From Chaunax sp. Z400 (taxonomy: Eukaryota; Chordata; Actinopteri; Lophiiformes; Chaunacidae): DNA of 64,000 nucleotides. Location of the stretch: positions 29,937,834 through 30,001,833 of the forward strand of contig CM075186.1 in assembly GCA_037577475.1 (NCBI GenBank). Direction: 5' to 3'. Position 1 is the first letter of the stretch. Each line of letters begins with the position of its first letter. The position numbers were made by a program, and so were the translations under genes. The notes beneath the pieces were generated by a model. It saw only the letters and a list, made by a program, of their open reading frames with translations. It had not been told where the DNA came from and did not search any database. Below, in pieces: positions 1-9,490 of this stretch.

Positions 1-585
1 CTTCCTCTCTCATCATCTTCATCACCTGCTCTTCCTCTCTCATCATCTTCATCACCTGCTCTTCCTCTCTCATCATCTTCATCACCTGCTCTTCCTCTCT
101 CATCATCTGCATCACCTGCTCTTCCTCTCTCATCATCTGCATCACCTCCTCTTCCTCTCTCATCATCTTCATCACCTCCTCTTCCTCTCATCATCTTCAT
201 CACCTCCTCTTCCTCTCTCATCATCTGCATCACCTGCTCTTCCTCTCTCATCATCTGCATCACCTGCTCTTCCTCTCTCATCATCTGCATCACCTGCTCT
301 TCCTCTCTCATCATCTTCATCACCTGCTCTTCCTCTCTCATCATCTTCATCACCTGCTCTTCCTCTCTCATCATCTTCATCACCTGCTCTTCCTCTCTCA
401 TCATCTTCATCACCTGCTCTTCCCCTCTCATCATCTGCATCACCTGCTCTTCCTCTCTCATCATCTGCATCACCTGCTCTTCCTCTCTCATCATCTGCAT
501 CACCTGCTCTTCCTCTCTCATCATCTTCATCACCTCCTCTTCCTCTCTCATCATCTTCATCACCTCCTCTTCCTCTCATCATGTT
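1..585. repeat. 30-bp minisatellite (VNTR), continues off the left edge
   Basis: About 19 head-to-tail copies of a 30-bp unit (cttcctctct catcatcttc plus atcacctgct). Variants are TTC/TGC in the middle and GCT/CCT at the end. Because the unit is a multiple of three, the minus strand reads as an acidic/arginine decapeptide repeat (G-R-A-G-D-A-D-D-E-R) from about 606 down to 172. A 28-bp unit near 181 breaks that frame. Purine/pyrimidine asymmetry is strong. I see no good splice or start context, so it is annotated as a repeat rather than a gene. Confidence 0.95.
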
Positions 586-1270
586 CTGTTTCTCTTCTTT
601 TATCAAACCTGAGCTCTGCTGCTTCTTTACATGTGAGTCTGTATCAGTGCAGACAGTAAACAGGGTCAGTTTATATTTAGATTTAAATGTTCATCCCACA
701 ATAAAAATACAAATAAATATGATGACCTCATTTTAACATGTTTTTAAACCCTTTTAAAAACATGTTTTTTTTAAGTTCACCAGTCTGACATCAGATGAAT
801 GAATGTTAGCTAACGAGCTCTTTAATTAACTCATGTTAACCAGCTGCATCATGACAGACGGCTGCTGTTTAACATCAGGACCACACAGGAGCTGTTAGTC
901 AGCTGATGTCTGGAGAAGAAGGTCATTAAACTACCAGCAGTAGCACTACCAGTTAACTTCTGTAGTTACTGTGTCACGTTAGGGTGGATTCAGCTTCCTG
1001 TCTGGTTTGATGACATAACCAGAGAACCACAACGAGTAAGGACAAGATCATTCACTCCACCCACCCCAATGCAGCGCTTTTCAGAACAGCACAGAGGCAA
1101 AACGCCCAAACACAAAATAAAATGAATATTTTTTATCCTGTTGTTGTCCTGGCGGGGGTGTTGTTGGCCTAGCGGCCCACCAGGCCTGTATAATGTTAGG
1201 GGAAACTGTATTTTTGCCTCAGCCTCAAAGACATATGCAACATGACGTGTTACTGTGTGATTCCGTCTAG
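586..1270. other. non-coding stretch, probably intron of the kelch gene
   Basis: No gene is visible. The tract at about 1145-1212 (ending in tataatgttaggggaaact) looks like the end of a dispersed teleost repeat, from memory only. The stretch ends in a usable 3' splice site (AG at 1269-1270), so it is probably intronic sequence upstream of the kelch exon. Confidence 0.45.
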
Positions 1271-1414
1271 GTGGAGCGGTATGACCCTTTCAGTAACAAA
1301 TGGACTATGATGGCCCCTCTTAGAGATGGAGTCAGTAATGCAGCCGTCGTCAGTGCCAAACTAAAGCTGTTTGTTTTTGGAGGGGCCACCATACACAGAG
1401 ACAAGGCTTCCAAG
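1271..1414 (+). CDS. klhl25: klhl25-like kelch protein, internal exon
   Basis: A 144-bp, 48-codon exon between an AG acceptor (1269-1270) and a GT donor (1415), phase 0 at both ends. It encodes part of a kelch propeller blade: ERYDPFSNKW, then the glycine pair in FVFGGATIHRDKASK. It joins in frame to the exon at 3392. The KLHL25/ENC family pairs an N-terminal BTB-BACK module with six kelch repeats; KLHL25 is known as a Cullin-3 ubiquitin ligase adaptor. The BTB and first blades are not in the window and should lie to the left. The split is notable because, from memory, mammalian ENC1 and KLHL25 have essentially intronless coding regions. ENC1 or the fish gene enc3 are alternatives. Confidence 0.85.
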
Positions 1415-2197
1415 GTTGGTGGACTCACATTTACCTTCCCTACAAATCCTTATAAGGCAGCTCCTCATTCCACAGTTTAGTTTCTTTCTAACTGAAGAAC
1501 AAACTCCTGATGAACAATTTATAATGAAATGTTCTTTTTTTGTTTGTTCACATGATTATTATTGTAAGATTCACACTGAATTAGGCGTAGGTCGTATCTT
1601 TTTTTCTATTCCTTCGTACCTTTCTGACAGTTCACGAGGGTACATGTATATAATCATATTGGTTTTAAAACAGTAACACTTGAGCTGTTGGTGATAGAAC
1701 TCATTGTAGCATGCAGACCTACCAAGCTGTATGCATTTTGTGTAGCAGGTACGCATTTTGACACAGAAGTATGCTGATTTGATTCATCACTCTGGACAAC
1801 ACAAAACGGATGGATCACAACATGAGTTCAGACGGACAGATAGATAATAGATAGATAGATAATAGATAGATAGATAATAGATAGATAGATAATAGATAGA
1901 TAGATAATAGATAGATAGATAATAGATAGACAGACAGACAGATGGATAGATAGATAGATAATAGATAGATGACAGACAGACAGACAGACAGGTAGATAAT
2001 AGATAGATAGATAATAGATAGATAGATAATAGATAGATAGATAATAGATAGATGACAGACAGACAGACAGACAGGTAGATAATAGATAGATAGATAATAG
2101 ATAGATGACAGACAGACAGACAGACAGACAGATAGATAATAGATAGATAGATAATAGATAGACAGATAATAGATAGATGACAGACAGACAGACAGAC

Positions 2198-2228
<31 letters not shown>

Positions 2229-2262
2229 AATAGATAGATGACAGACAGACAGACAGACAGAC

Positions 2263-2293
<31 letters not shown>

Positions 2294-3391
2294 GACAGAC
2301 AGACAGACAGACAGACAGACAGATAGATAATAGATAGATGACAGACAGACAGATAGATAATAGATAGAGAGACAGACAGACAGACAGACAGATAGATAAT
2401 AGATAGATGACAGACAGACAGACAGATAGATAATAGGTAGATGACAGACAGACAGATAGATAATAGGTAGATGACAGACAGACAGATAGATAGATAGATG
2501 ACAGACAGACAGACAGACAGATAGATAATAGATAGAGAGACAGACAGACAGACAGACAGATAGATAATAGATAGATGACAGACAGACAGACAGACAGATA
2601 GATAATAGATAGATGACAGACAGACAGACAGATAGATAATAGATAGATGACAGACAGACAGACAGATAGATAATAGATAGATGACAGACAGACAGACAGA
2701 CAGACAGATAATAGATAGATGACAGACAGACAGATAGATAGATAGATGGACAGACAGATAACCTTTCCCCAAGGTTAGCAGGTCTGTAGCTTGTATGAGA
2801 TGCAAAGCTGTGTGTTAAATATGCAGTGAATCAAATCATGTAGCTAATAAACTCCATTGATGTTTTCTGACTCACCTCTTATAGCTCCATTAGCTAGCTA
2901 GCTAATAGCTCCATTAGCTATTAGCTGCTCACAGCTAACATTTAATTTACTCTCTGGACAATTTCAACATGAATTTGTTGTTGACAGCTTATATGTCAAA
3001 AACTATGTTTTGTCCCCATCAATAGTTAGTTAGTTTTCATATTTGGATGTTTGAGGAGCCAGTGGTAGAAATTCTAACAGGCCCTGCTGTTAACATTTGC
3101 TAAGCAGTGTTAAATATTCATCCCAGAGGCGTCGTAGACAAGATCTGTGTTCATCCCACATTTTCTTTTGTTCCTGTCATTTGGGGGCATGTGCTTTGTA
3201 ATTTGTATTAGTTTGAAAGAAAAGGGAGAGTATGTTGACAGTTTAGAAAATCAGATCTTTAAAATGTTTAAATAGCCTGTTATACTGTACTACCTTGATA
3301 CTGACTAAAATAAAGGCTCTGTATTAGCACAGACTCATGGCTGTGTGTAACATCTTCTAAAGGTCAGTACTATAAACTGTTTGTGTTGTAG
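1415..3391 (+). other. intron of the klhl25-like gene
   Basis: It runs from GT (AAG|GTTGGT at 1415) to AG (TTGTAG at 3386-3391) and holds the GATA/GACA array at 1836-2760. The rest is AT-rich with no coding signal. Near 2890-2930 there is a short run of TTAGCTA motifs. Confidence 0.8.
1836..2760. repeat. GATA/GACA tetranucleotide array (Bkm-like)
   Basis: About 925 bp of alternating blocks: (GATA)2-4 with an extra AATA, then (GACA)3-7, arranged as higher-order units of roughly 40-60 bp. The same motif pair is known from Bkm satellite DNA. The minus strand is open for 325 codons but reads only S/I/Y/L/C/V permutations, an artefact of the 4-bp period. Confidence 0.97.
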
Positions 3392-3778
3392 GTCCAATGC
3401 TACGACCCTGTGGGGAACCGCTGGAATATTGCAGCTGAATGCCCCCAGCCCTGGCGCTACACAGCTGCTGCTGTCTTAGGGAGCCAGATCTTCATCATGG
3501 GTGGTGACACTGAATTCACTGCTGCCTCTGCTTATCGCTTTGACTGTGAAACCAATCAGTGGACTCCAGTTGGTGACATGACGTCCAAACGGATGAGCTG
3601 CCATGCTGTCGCCTCAGGAAATAAGCTGTATGTAGTAGGAGGATATTTTGGGACGCAGCGGTGTAAAACGCTGGACTGTTACGACCCCACATCAGATTGT
3701 TGGAATTCCATCACCGCTGTGCCTTATTCACTGATTCCAACCGCCTTTGTCAGCACATGGAAACACCTACCTGCCTAA
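3392..3778 (+). CDS. klhl25: klhl25-like kelch protein, last coding exon
   Basis: After the acceptor at 3390-3391 this exon encodes 128 residues and stops at TAA (3776-3778). It carries the last kelch blades. The motifs PQPWRYTAAAVLG, FIMGGDTEFTAASAYRF, LYVVGGYFGTQRCKTLDCYD and the C-terminus VSTWKHLPA are typical of the ENC1/KLHL25 group. TEFTAASAYRFDCETNQW favours KLHL25 over ENC1 from memory. Each blade shows the GG doublet and the downstream Y..W pair expected of kelch repeats, which form a beta-propeller that binds substrate for Cullin-3 ligase. There is no frameshift, and the exon looks functional. Confidence 0.92.
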   Translation, partial: VQCYDPVGNRWNIAAECPQPWRYTAAAVLGSQIFIMGGDTEFTAASAYRFDCETNQWTPVGDMTSKRMSCHAVASGNKLYVVGGYFGTQRCKTLDCYDPTSDCWNSITAVPYSLIPTAFVSTWKHLPA

Positions 3779-6445
3779 CTGGGAAACACCAAGAGACAAT
3801 CCAGGTACATCTGAAGGACTGACTCTAAGAGATCAGTAGAATTTACACATACTGTATGTCCAGAAGTCAACCGACAGCCTGCAGCACCTCGTCACAATTG
3901 GCTCAGTGAAAGTTAAATAATGTTTGTCTTATTCTCAACAGCGACACAGCAAACAGCTTCTACTTGACCCAAACTGTGTAAAATGCAAATACTGAAAGAT
4001 ATTTTTTCATAGTACATATAAATGAATACATGACGTGAAAACAAATAGGAATACAAAATAGCACGTAGCGCTAACATAGAAGAAAAGGCATCCTACAGGT
4101 GAATTACCTCGTTATCTGCTTGTCATGAAAAGAGGTTCTTAAGAAAGTCCTTAGAAAGTTTTCTTTGTTTCTTTCTTTGTCTGCTTCAGCTTCAGAGGAT
4201 GACTTTTATAACATGAATATCTAATAGTAGAGCTTTATAAGAGAGATCTCCTTTCTCCAGCCTCGGCATGTCTCTCCCACTAAGGAGTCCCATTTACTAA
4301 GGAGATGCATTTGTTCCTTATCGCAGTTTAACCTTACCAATTTCTTCTTAATTTTAACAACTTATTTATTTATTTATTACATGAAATCAATTATTATTTA
4401 TTTGTCATAAATATAGAACATTTATAGACAAGCACTTAAAATGAATAATTGGTTCTTTATACAGAATGGCTTGTATGAAGGTTTTTATTTAAATACATTT
4501 TTCTTCTGTAAAATAAGTGCCCCCCCCCCCCCCCCCCCCAAAAAAAAAAGGCAGACTCGAGAACCATCTAGAACTGGAACCAAAAAGGATCCAAGCTTGT
4601 TATTCCTAAGCCTGTGTTTGGGAGCCTACCTTTAATCTGTTGTGTTCACCACATCCACAGCTATGATTGGAGTTTGGCTTTTAAATATTAGGTGTGACAG
4701 AATTTCTCCATACAGGACTGATTAGAGAGATTGATTATGACAATTTATCCATTATTCTTTGATTAACACTAATCTCTCATCTTTCTCTCTCTTTCTTCTC
4801 TCTACTGTTCTGTTTTTCTGCTCATGGTATCCATTGAGAAAACAGTGTCCAGCTGGAGGAGAATCCCTGAAAGTGCACCCTTCAGTCAGAAGCTGGCTGG
4901 AGTTCTGAGGCTGGAACTCCACACAGGAACAATCCTTACAGACTTCATGTGAATAAGTCAACAGCACAGCACCCAGGTCTCTACATGCAAAGAGACAATT
5001 ACTCTCCATCTGATACCCTAAATAATGTGACACTGCTCAAACAGACACTTTGATGAACCTGAAGGATGGATGGTTTTGTTGTTCGCTCACAGAAACATAT
5101 GATTTAAATGTGTGTAATAAGATTCACTAATGAACCCTTCCAATGTAAAGATGTAAATGACACCACATGTTCTTTACTTCTGTGATTTCCCTCAAATATA
5201 CAACAAAACAAATGAAACCAGGACTTTATTTTCCTGTGAGACCAAATCCAGGGGATATTGTCCCTATGGGAATACAGTTACTGGTGGCTCATCAGCATAT
5301 TTAATTGGAAACCTTTTTTTTTTAATGTGGTACTTTTAGGCCACTGATAATGTCTGTTCTCAGTGGAATAATGGTAATATTTGTATTCCAGGTTTTATTT
5401 GCTTCGTGTTTGTGTCATGTTCAGATGCAGGAACAGATCTCTGGTGGTGCCTGGTAAAGCCTCAGTAGACACGCCCCTTTGTAATGTGATATTACTGAAT
5501 GCCAGAGTAAGTGTTGATAGACCTTTGCTGAGCTTTAAGGCTAAATTTACACAACATATCCTTTCTGACAACATAAAGCATCAGGGATAATATTTGAGAG
5601 CAGGATCTGTAGCTTTGATTAAACTCCATATGTCAGTTTAACATCTCCAGTTAAACATTTTCCCCTTTGTATTTCCAGAAGCGTGTTTTAGTATTGAAGA
5701 AACGTGGATCAGAAAAAGTATCCCTAGAGCAGTGGCACGAGGCTCTTAGTATTAGTCATGAGAAAGTCCATGTATTTTAGACAAGATGCTGTTCATAGGA
5801 CAATGTGAGAAGCACAGAAAAGTGTTGGGCACACTGTGTCCTGCAGAAACTGCCAAACTATGCATTTTTATATTTATTATCCATGTCTTCATTTGCAGTG
5901 TTTATTACATATTACATTGTAAGTATAAAACAAGCTGTCACAATAAGAACAAAATGGCAGAAAAATGAATGACCAAGATTTTGGGGGAACACAAATGCAT
6001 CACAGCTGACATCAGGTCTTATGTCTGTGTTAGGTGGATTATGTGCTGGTGTTGTGGGTCTCTTACACTTATCCCCTGCTCAGCTGTTAAAATACCTGCT
6101 GTGAGGAGAATGCAGACGAGAGTGTAGAAGTTTATTTTGCTTTCAATGATCCAAAATACTCAAAAGGTGTGTGTTTTTGAAATGACTCAACATTTTTGAA
6201 ACATCTTTGTGGAAATTGTTTTTAGATACTGTTGGTTTTTACAATTGAAAATAAACATTGACTCACTTTTTAAAGTCTGTGAAGTTGTTGAATTCAGGCT
6301 GAGGAACATTTCTGTTTTATGCCTCAGTGTCTTTTTGAATATATCAGATCTCAGACAAGAAAAAAAGCAGCAAGGCCTTTTATGGTTTTACGCTTCTCTT
6401 TATTTTGTTATTTCCATAAGTGCTTTGCCCCTAAATGATGTCTTT
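3779..6445. other. 3' UTR and intergenic DNA
   Basis: The first part is probably 3' UTR of the kelch gene, but its end cannot be fixed. The rest shows no coding signal I trust. ORFs such as 4752-5033 (-) have no recognisable motif. A homopolymer pair is listed separately. Confidence 0.5.
4520..4549. repeat. poly-C/poly-A tract
   Basis: 20 C followed directly by 10 A. Four six-base restriction sites follow within 43 bp: CTCGAG 4556, TCTAGA 4567, GGATCC 4587 and AAGCTT 4593. Confidence 0.95.
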
Positions 6446-6615
6446 TTCAAACCCGTTTCTAAAAAAGTTGGGATGCTGTATAAAATGTAAATAAAAACAG
6501 TATGCAGTGATTTGCAAAGCAGTGAAACCCCATATGTAACTGAAGATAACACAAAGACAACATTTCAAATGTTCAAATACAAATATTTCATTGTTTTTGA
6601 AAATAATATCCTCAT

Positions 6616-8293
6616 TTAGGGATGGTGTGGTGGTGCAGTGGGTAAGCACAGTGGCCTCACAGCAAGAAGGGCTCAAATCCCCCTGAGGATCCTTTCTGTG
6701 TGGAGTTTACATGTTCTGTTCTCCCCCTGTCTGTGTGGGTTCTCCATGTTCTCCCCGTGTCTGTGTGGGTTCTCCATGTTCTCCCCGTGTCTGTGTGGGT
6801 TCTCCATGTTCTCCCTGTGTCTGTATGGAGTTTACATGTTCTGTTCTCCCCCTGTCTGTGTGGGTTCTCCATGTTCTCCCCGTGTCTGTGTGGGTTCTCC
6901 ATGTTCTCCCCGTGTCTGTGTGGGTTCTCCATGTTCTCCCCGTGTCTGTGTGGGTTCTCCATGTTCTCCCCCTGTCTGTGTGGGTTCTCCATGTTCTCCC
7001 CGTGTCTGTGTGGGTTCTCTCCATGTTCTCCCCCTGTCTGTGTGGGTTCTCCATGTTCTCCCTGTGTCTGTGTGGGTTCTCTCCATGTTCTCCCCCTGTC
7101 TGTGTGGGTTCTCCATGTTCTCCCCGTGTCTGTGTGGGTTCTCTCCATGTTCTCCCCCTGTCTGTGTGGGTTCTCCATGTTCTCCCTGTGTCTGTGTGGG
7201 TTCTCTCCATGTTCTCCCTGTGTCTGTGTGGGTTCTCTCCATGTTCTCCCTGTGTCTGTGTGGGTTCTCTCCATGTTCTCCCCGTGTCTGTGTGGGTTCT
7301 CTCCATGTTCTCCCCGTGTCTGTGTGGGTTATCTCCATGTTCTCCCCCTGTCTGTGTGGGTTCTCCATGTTCTCCCTGTGTCTGTGTGGGTTCTCTCCAT
7401 GTTCTCCCTGTGTCTGTGTGGGTTCTCTCCATGTTCTCCCCGTGTCTGTGTGGGTTATCTCCATGTTCTCCCCGTGTCTGTGTGGGTTCTCCATGTTCTC
7501 CCCGTGTCTGTGTGGGTTCTCTCCATGTTCTCCCTGTGTCTGTGTGGGTTCTCTCTATGTTCTCCCCGTGTCTGTGTGGGTTATCTCCATGTTCTCCCCG
7601 TGTCTGTGTGGGTTATCTCCATGTTCTCCCCGTGTCTGTGTGGGTTCTCCATGTTCTCCCTGTGTCTGTGTGGGTTCTCTCCATGTTCTCCCTGTGTCTG
7701 TGTGGGTTCTCCATGTTCTCCCTGTGTCTGTGTGGGTTCTCTCCATGTTCTCCCTGTGTCTGTGTGGGTTCTCTCCATGTTCTCCCTGTGTCTGTGTGGG
7801 TTCTCTCCATGTTCTCCCCGTGTCTGTGTGGGTTATCTCCATGTTCTCCCCGTGTCTGTGTGGGTTCTCCATGTTCTCCCTGTGTCTGTGTGGGTTCTCT
7901 CCATGTTCTCCCTGTGTCTGTGTGGGTTCTCTCTATGTTCTCCCCGTGTCTGTGTGGGTTATCTCCATGTTCTCCCCGTGTCTGTGTGGGTTCTCCATGT
8001 TCTCCCTGTGTCTGTGTGGGTTCTCTCCATGTTCTCCCTGTGTCTGTGTGGGTTATCTCCATGTTCTCCCCGTGTCTGTGTGGGTTCTCCATGTTCTCCC
8101 TGTGTCTGTGTGGGTTCTCCATGTTCTCCCTGTGTCTGTGTGGGTTCTCTCTATGTTCTCCCCGTGTCTGTGTGGGTTATCTCCATGTTCTCCCCGTGTC
8201 TGTGTGGGTTCTCGCCTAAAGTCAGCTGGGATAGGCTCCAGCCCCCCCCGATCCTACACAGGATATGAGGTCAGAGAAAATGATGTCCTCATG
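6616..8293 (+). mobile_element. SINE-like repeat inserted in the Tc1-like element
   Basis: The head at 6620-6715 (ggtggtgcagtgggtaagca, then cctcacagcaagaaggg) and the tail at 8212-8275 (agtcagctgggataggctcc) belong to a very common teleost dispersed repeat, from memory. The direct repeat cctcat (6610-6615 and 8288-8293) flanks it, consistent with a short target duplication. The middle has been replaced by an expanded minisatellite. Confidence 0.75.
6715..8212. repeat. 26-28 bp minisatellite, about 54 copies
   Basis: Unit tgttctccccgtgtctgtgt plus gggttctc, with variants CCCC/CCTG and CTCC/ATCC. The normal SINE-like repeat contains roughly one such unit, so the array is an internal expansion. 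The units leave all frames open, giving long overlapping artefact ORFs on both strands. Confidence 0.97.
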
Positions 8294-8569
8294 TAGAATT
8301 TGATGTCAGCACCACGTTTCCATAAAGTTGGACAGGGTCATGTTTACCACTGTGTTGCATCACCTCTTCTTTTAACAAACAACACTCTGTAATAATATAT
8401 GAACTGAGGAGACCAGCTGATGTCATTTTAAAGTGGAATGTTTTCCATTCTTGTCTGATGTAGGATTTCAGCTGCTCCAGAGTTCAGGGTCTCCTTTGTC
8501 CTATTTTACCTTTTCATAAAGCTCCAAACATTTTAATGGGTGACAAGTCAGGACTGCAGGCAGGTCAGT

Positions 8570-8836
8570 TTAGCACCGGACTCTTTTACTACGGAGCCAT
8601 GCTGTTGTAATACCTGCAGGATGTGGTTTGACATTGTCTTGTTGAAATAAACAAGGCCTTCCCTGAAAAAGACGTTTTCTACTTGGCAGCATATGTTGCT
8701 CCAAAACCTGTTTATATGGTTCAGCGTTAATGGTTAATGGTGCCTTCACAAATGTGCAGGTTACCCATGTCATGAGCACTAATGCCCCCCCCACACCATC
8801 ATGGATGCTGGCTTTTGAACTGTGTGCTGATAACAA
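8570..8836 (-). pseudogene. Tc1-like transposase fragment
   Basis: 88 codons of the DDE transposase core. The block EQHMLPSRKRLFQGRPCLFQQDN followed by KPHPAG contains the QDN.KPH signature, in which the aspartate is the second catalytic residue of Tc1/mariner transposases. The first aspartate region and the final D/E region are missing or replaced by repeat sequence. This would normally be part of a protein of about 340 residues. It is a clear relic, degraded at both ends. Confidence 0.85.
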
Positions 8837-8871
8837 GATGGTCCCTCTCCTCTTAAGCCCATTTTTAACGC

Positions 8872-9490
8872 AGTGATGTCCACTACAGAATCCTGTCTGT
8901 TTTTAATACAGTGATGTCACTACAGAATCATGTCTGTTTTTAATACAGTGATGTCCACTACAGAATCCTGAATCCTGTCTGTTTTTAATACAGTGATGTC
9001 CACTACAGAATCCTGAATCCTGTCTGTTTTTAATACAGTGATGTCCACTACAGAATCCTGTCTGTTTTTAATGTAGTGATGTCCACTACAGAATCCTGTC
9101 AGTTTTTAATGTAGTGATGTCCACTACAGAATCCTGTCTGTTTTTAATGTAGTGATGTCCACTACAGAATCCTGTCTGTTTTTAATGTAGTGACGTCCAC
9201 TACAGAATCCTGTCTGTTTTTAATACAGTGATGTCCACTACAGAATCCTGTCTGTTTTTAATACAGTGATGTCCACTACAGAATCCTGAATCCTGTCTGT
9301 TTTTAATGCAGTGATGTCCACTACAGAATCCTGTCTGTTTTTAATGTAGTGATGTCCACTACAGAATCCTGTCTGTTTTTAATGCAGTGACGTCCACTAC
9401 AGAATCCTGTCTGTTTTTAATGTAGTGATGTCCACTACAGAATCCTGTCTGTTTTTAATGTAGTGACGTCCACTACAGAATCCTGTCTGT
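8872..9490. repeat. 38-bp minisatellite inside the transposase relic, 16 copies
   Basis: Unit tccactacagaatcctgtct plus gtttttaatacagtgatg. Some copies carry an 8-bp internal duplication (gaatcctgaatcctg). The unit corresponds to one segment of the normal transposase gene, so it arose by expansion of coding transposon DNA. Confidence 0.95.

Noticed and set aside
1571..1756. 61-codon minus-strand ORF in the kelch intron
   Set aside because: No motif, AT-rich, overlaps intron sequence of a plus-strand gene.
1828..2805. 325-codon minus-strand ORF of S/I/Y/L/C/V
   Set aside because: Pure product of the GATA/GACA repeat, which has no stop codon in that frame.
6638..8296. Very long overlapping ORFs (up to 552 codons) on both strands
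   Set aside because: They are translations of the 26-28 bp minisatellite in different frames (CVCVGS, FSPCLCG, TQTRGEHGE patterns), without start context or domain.
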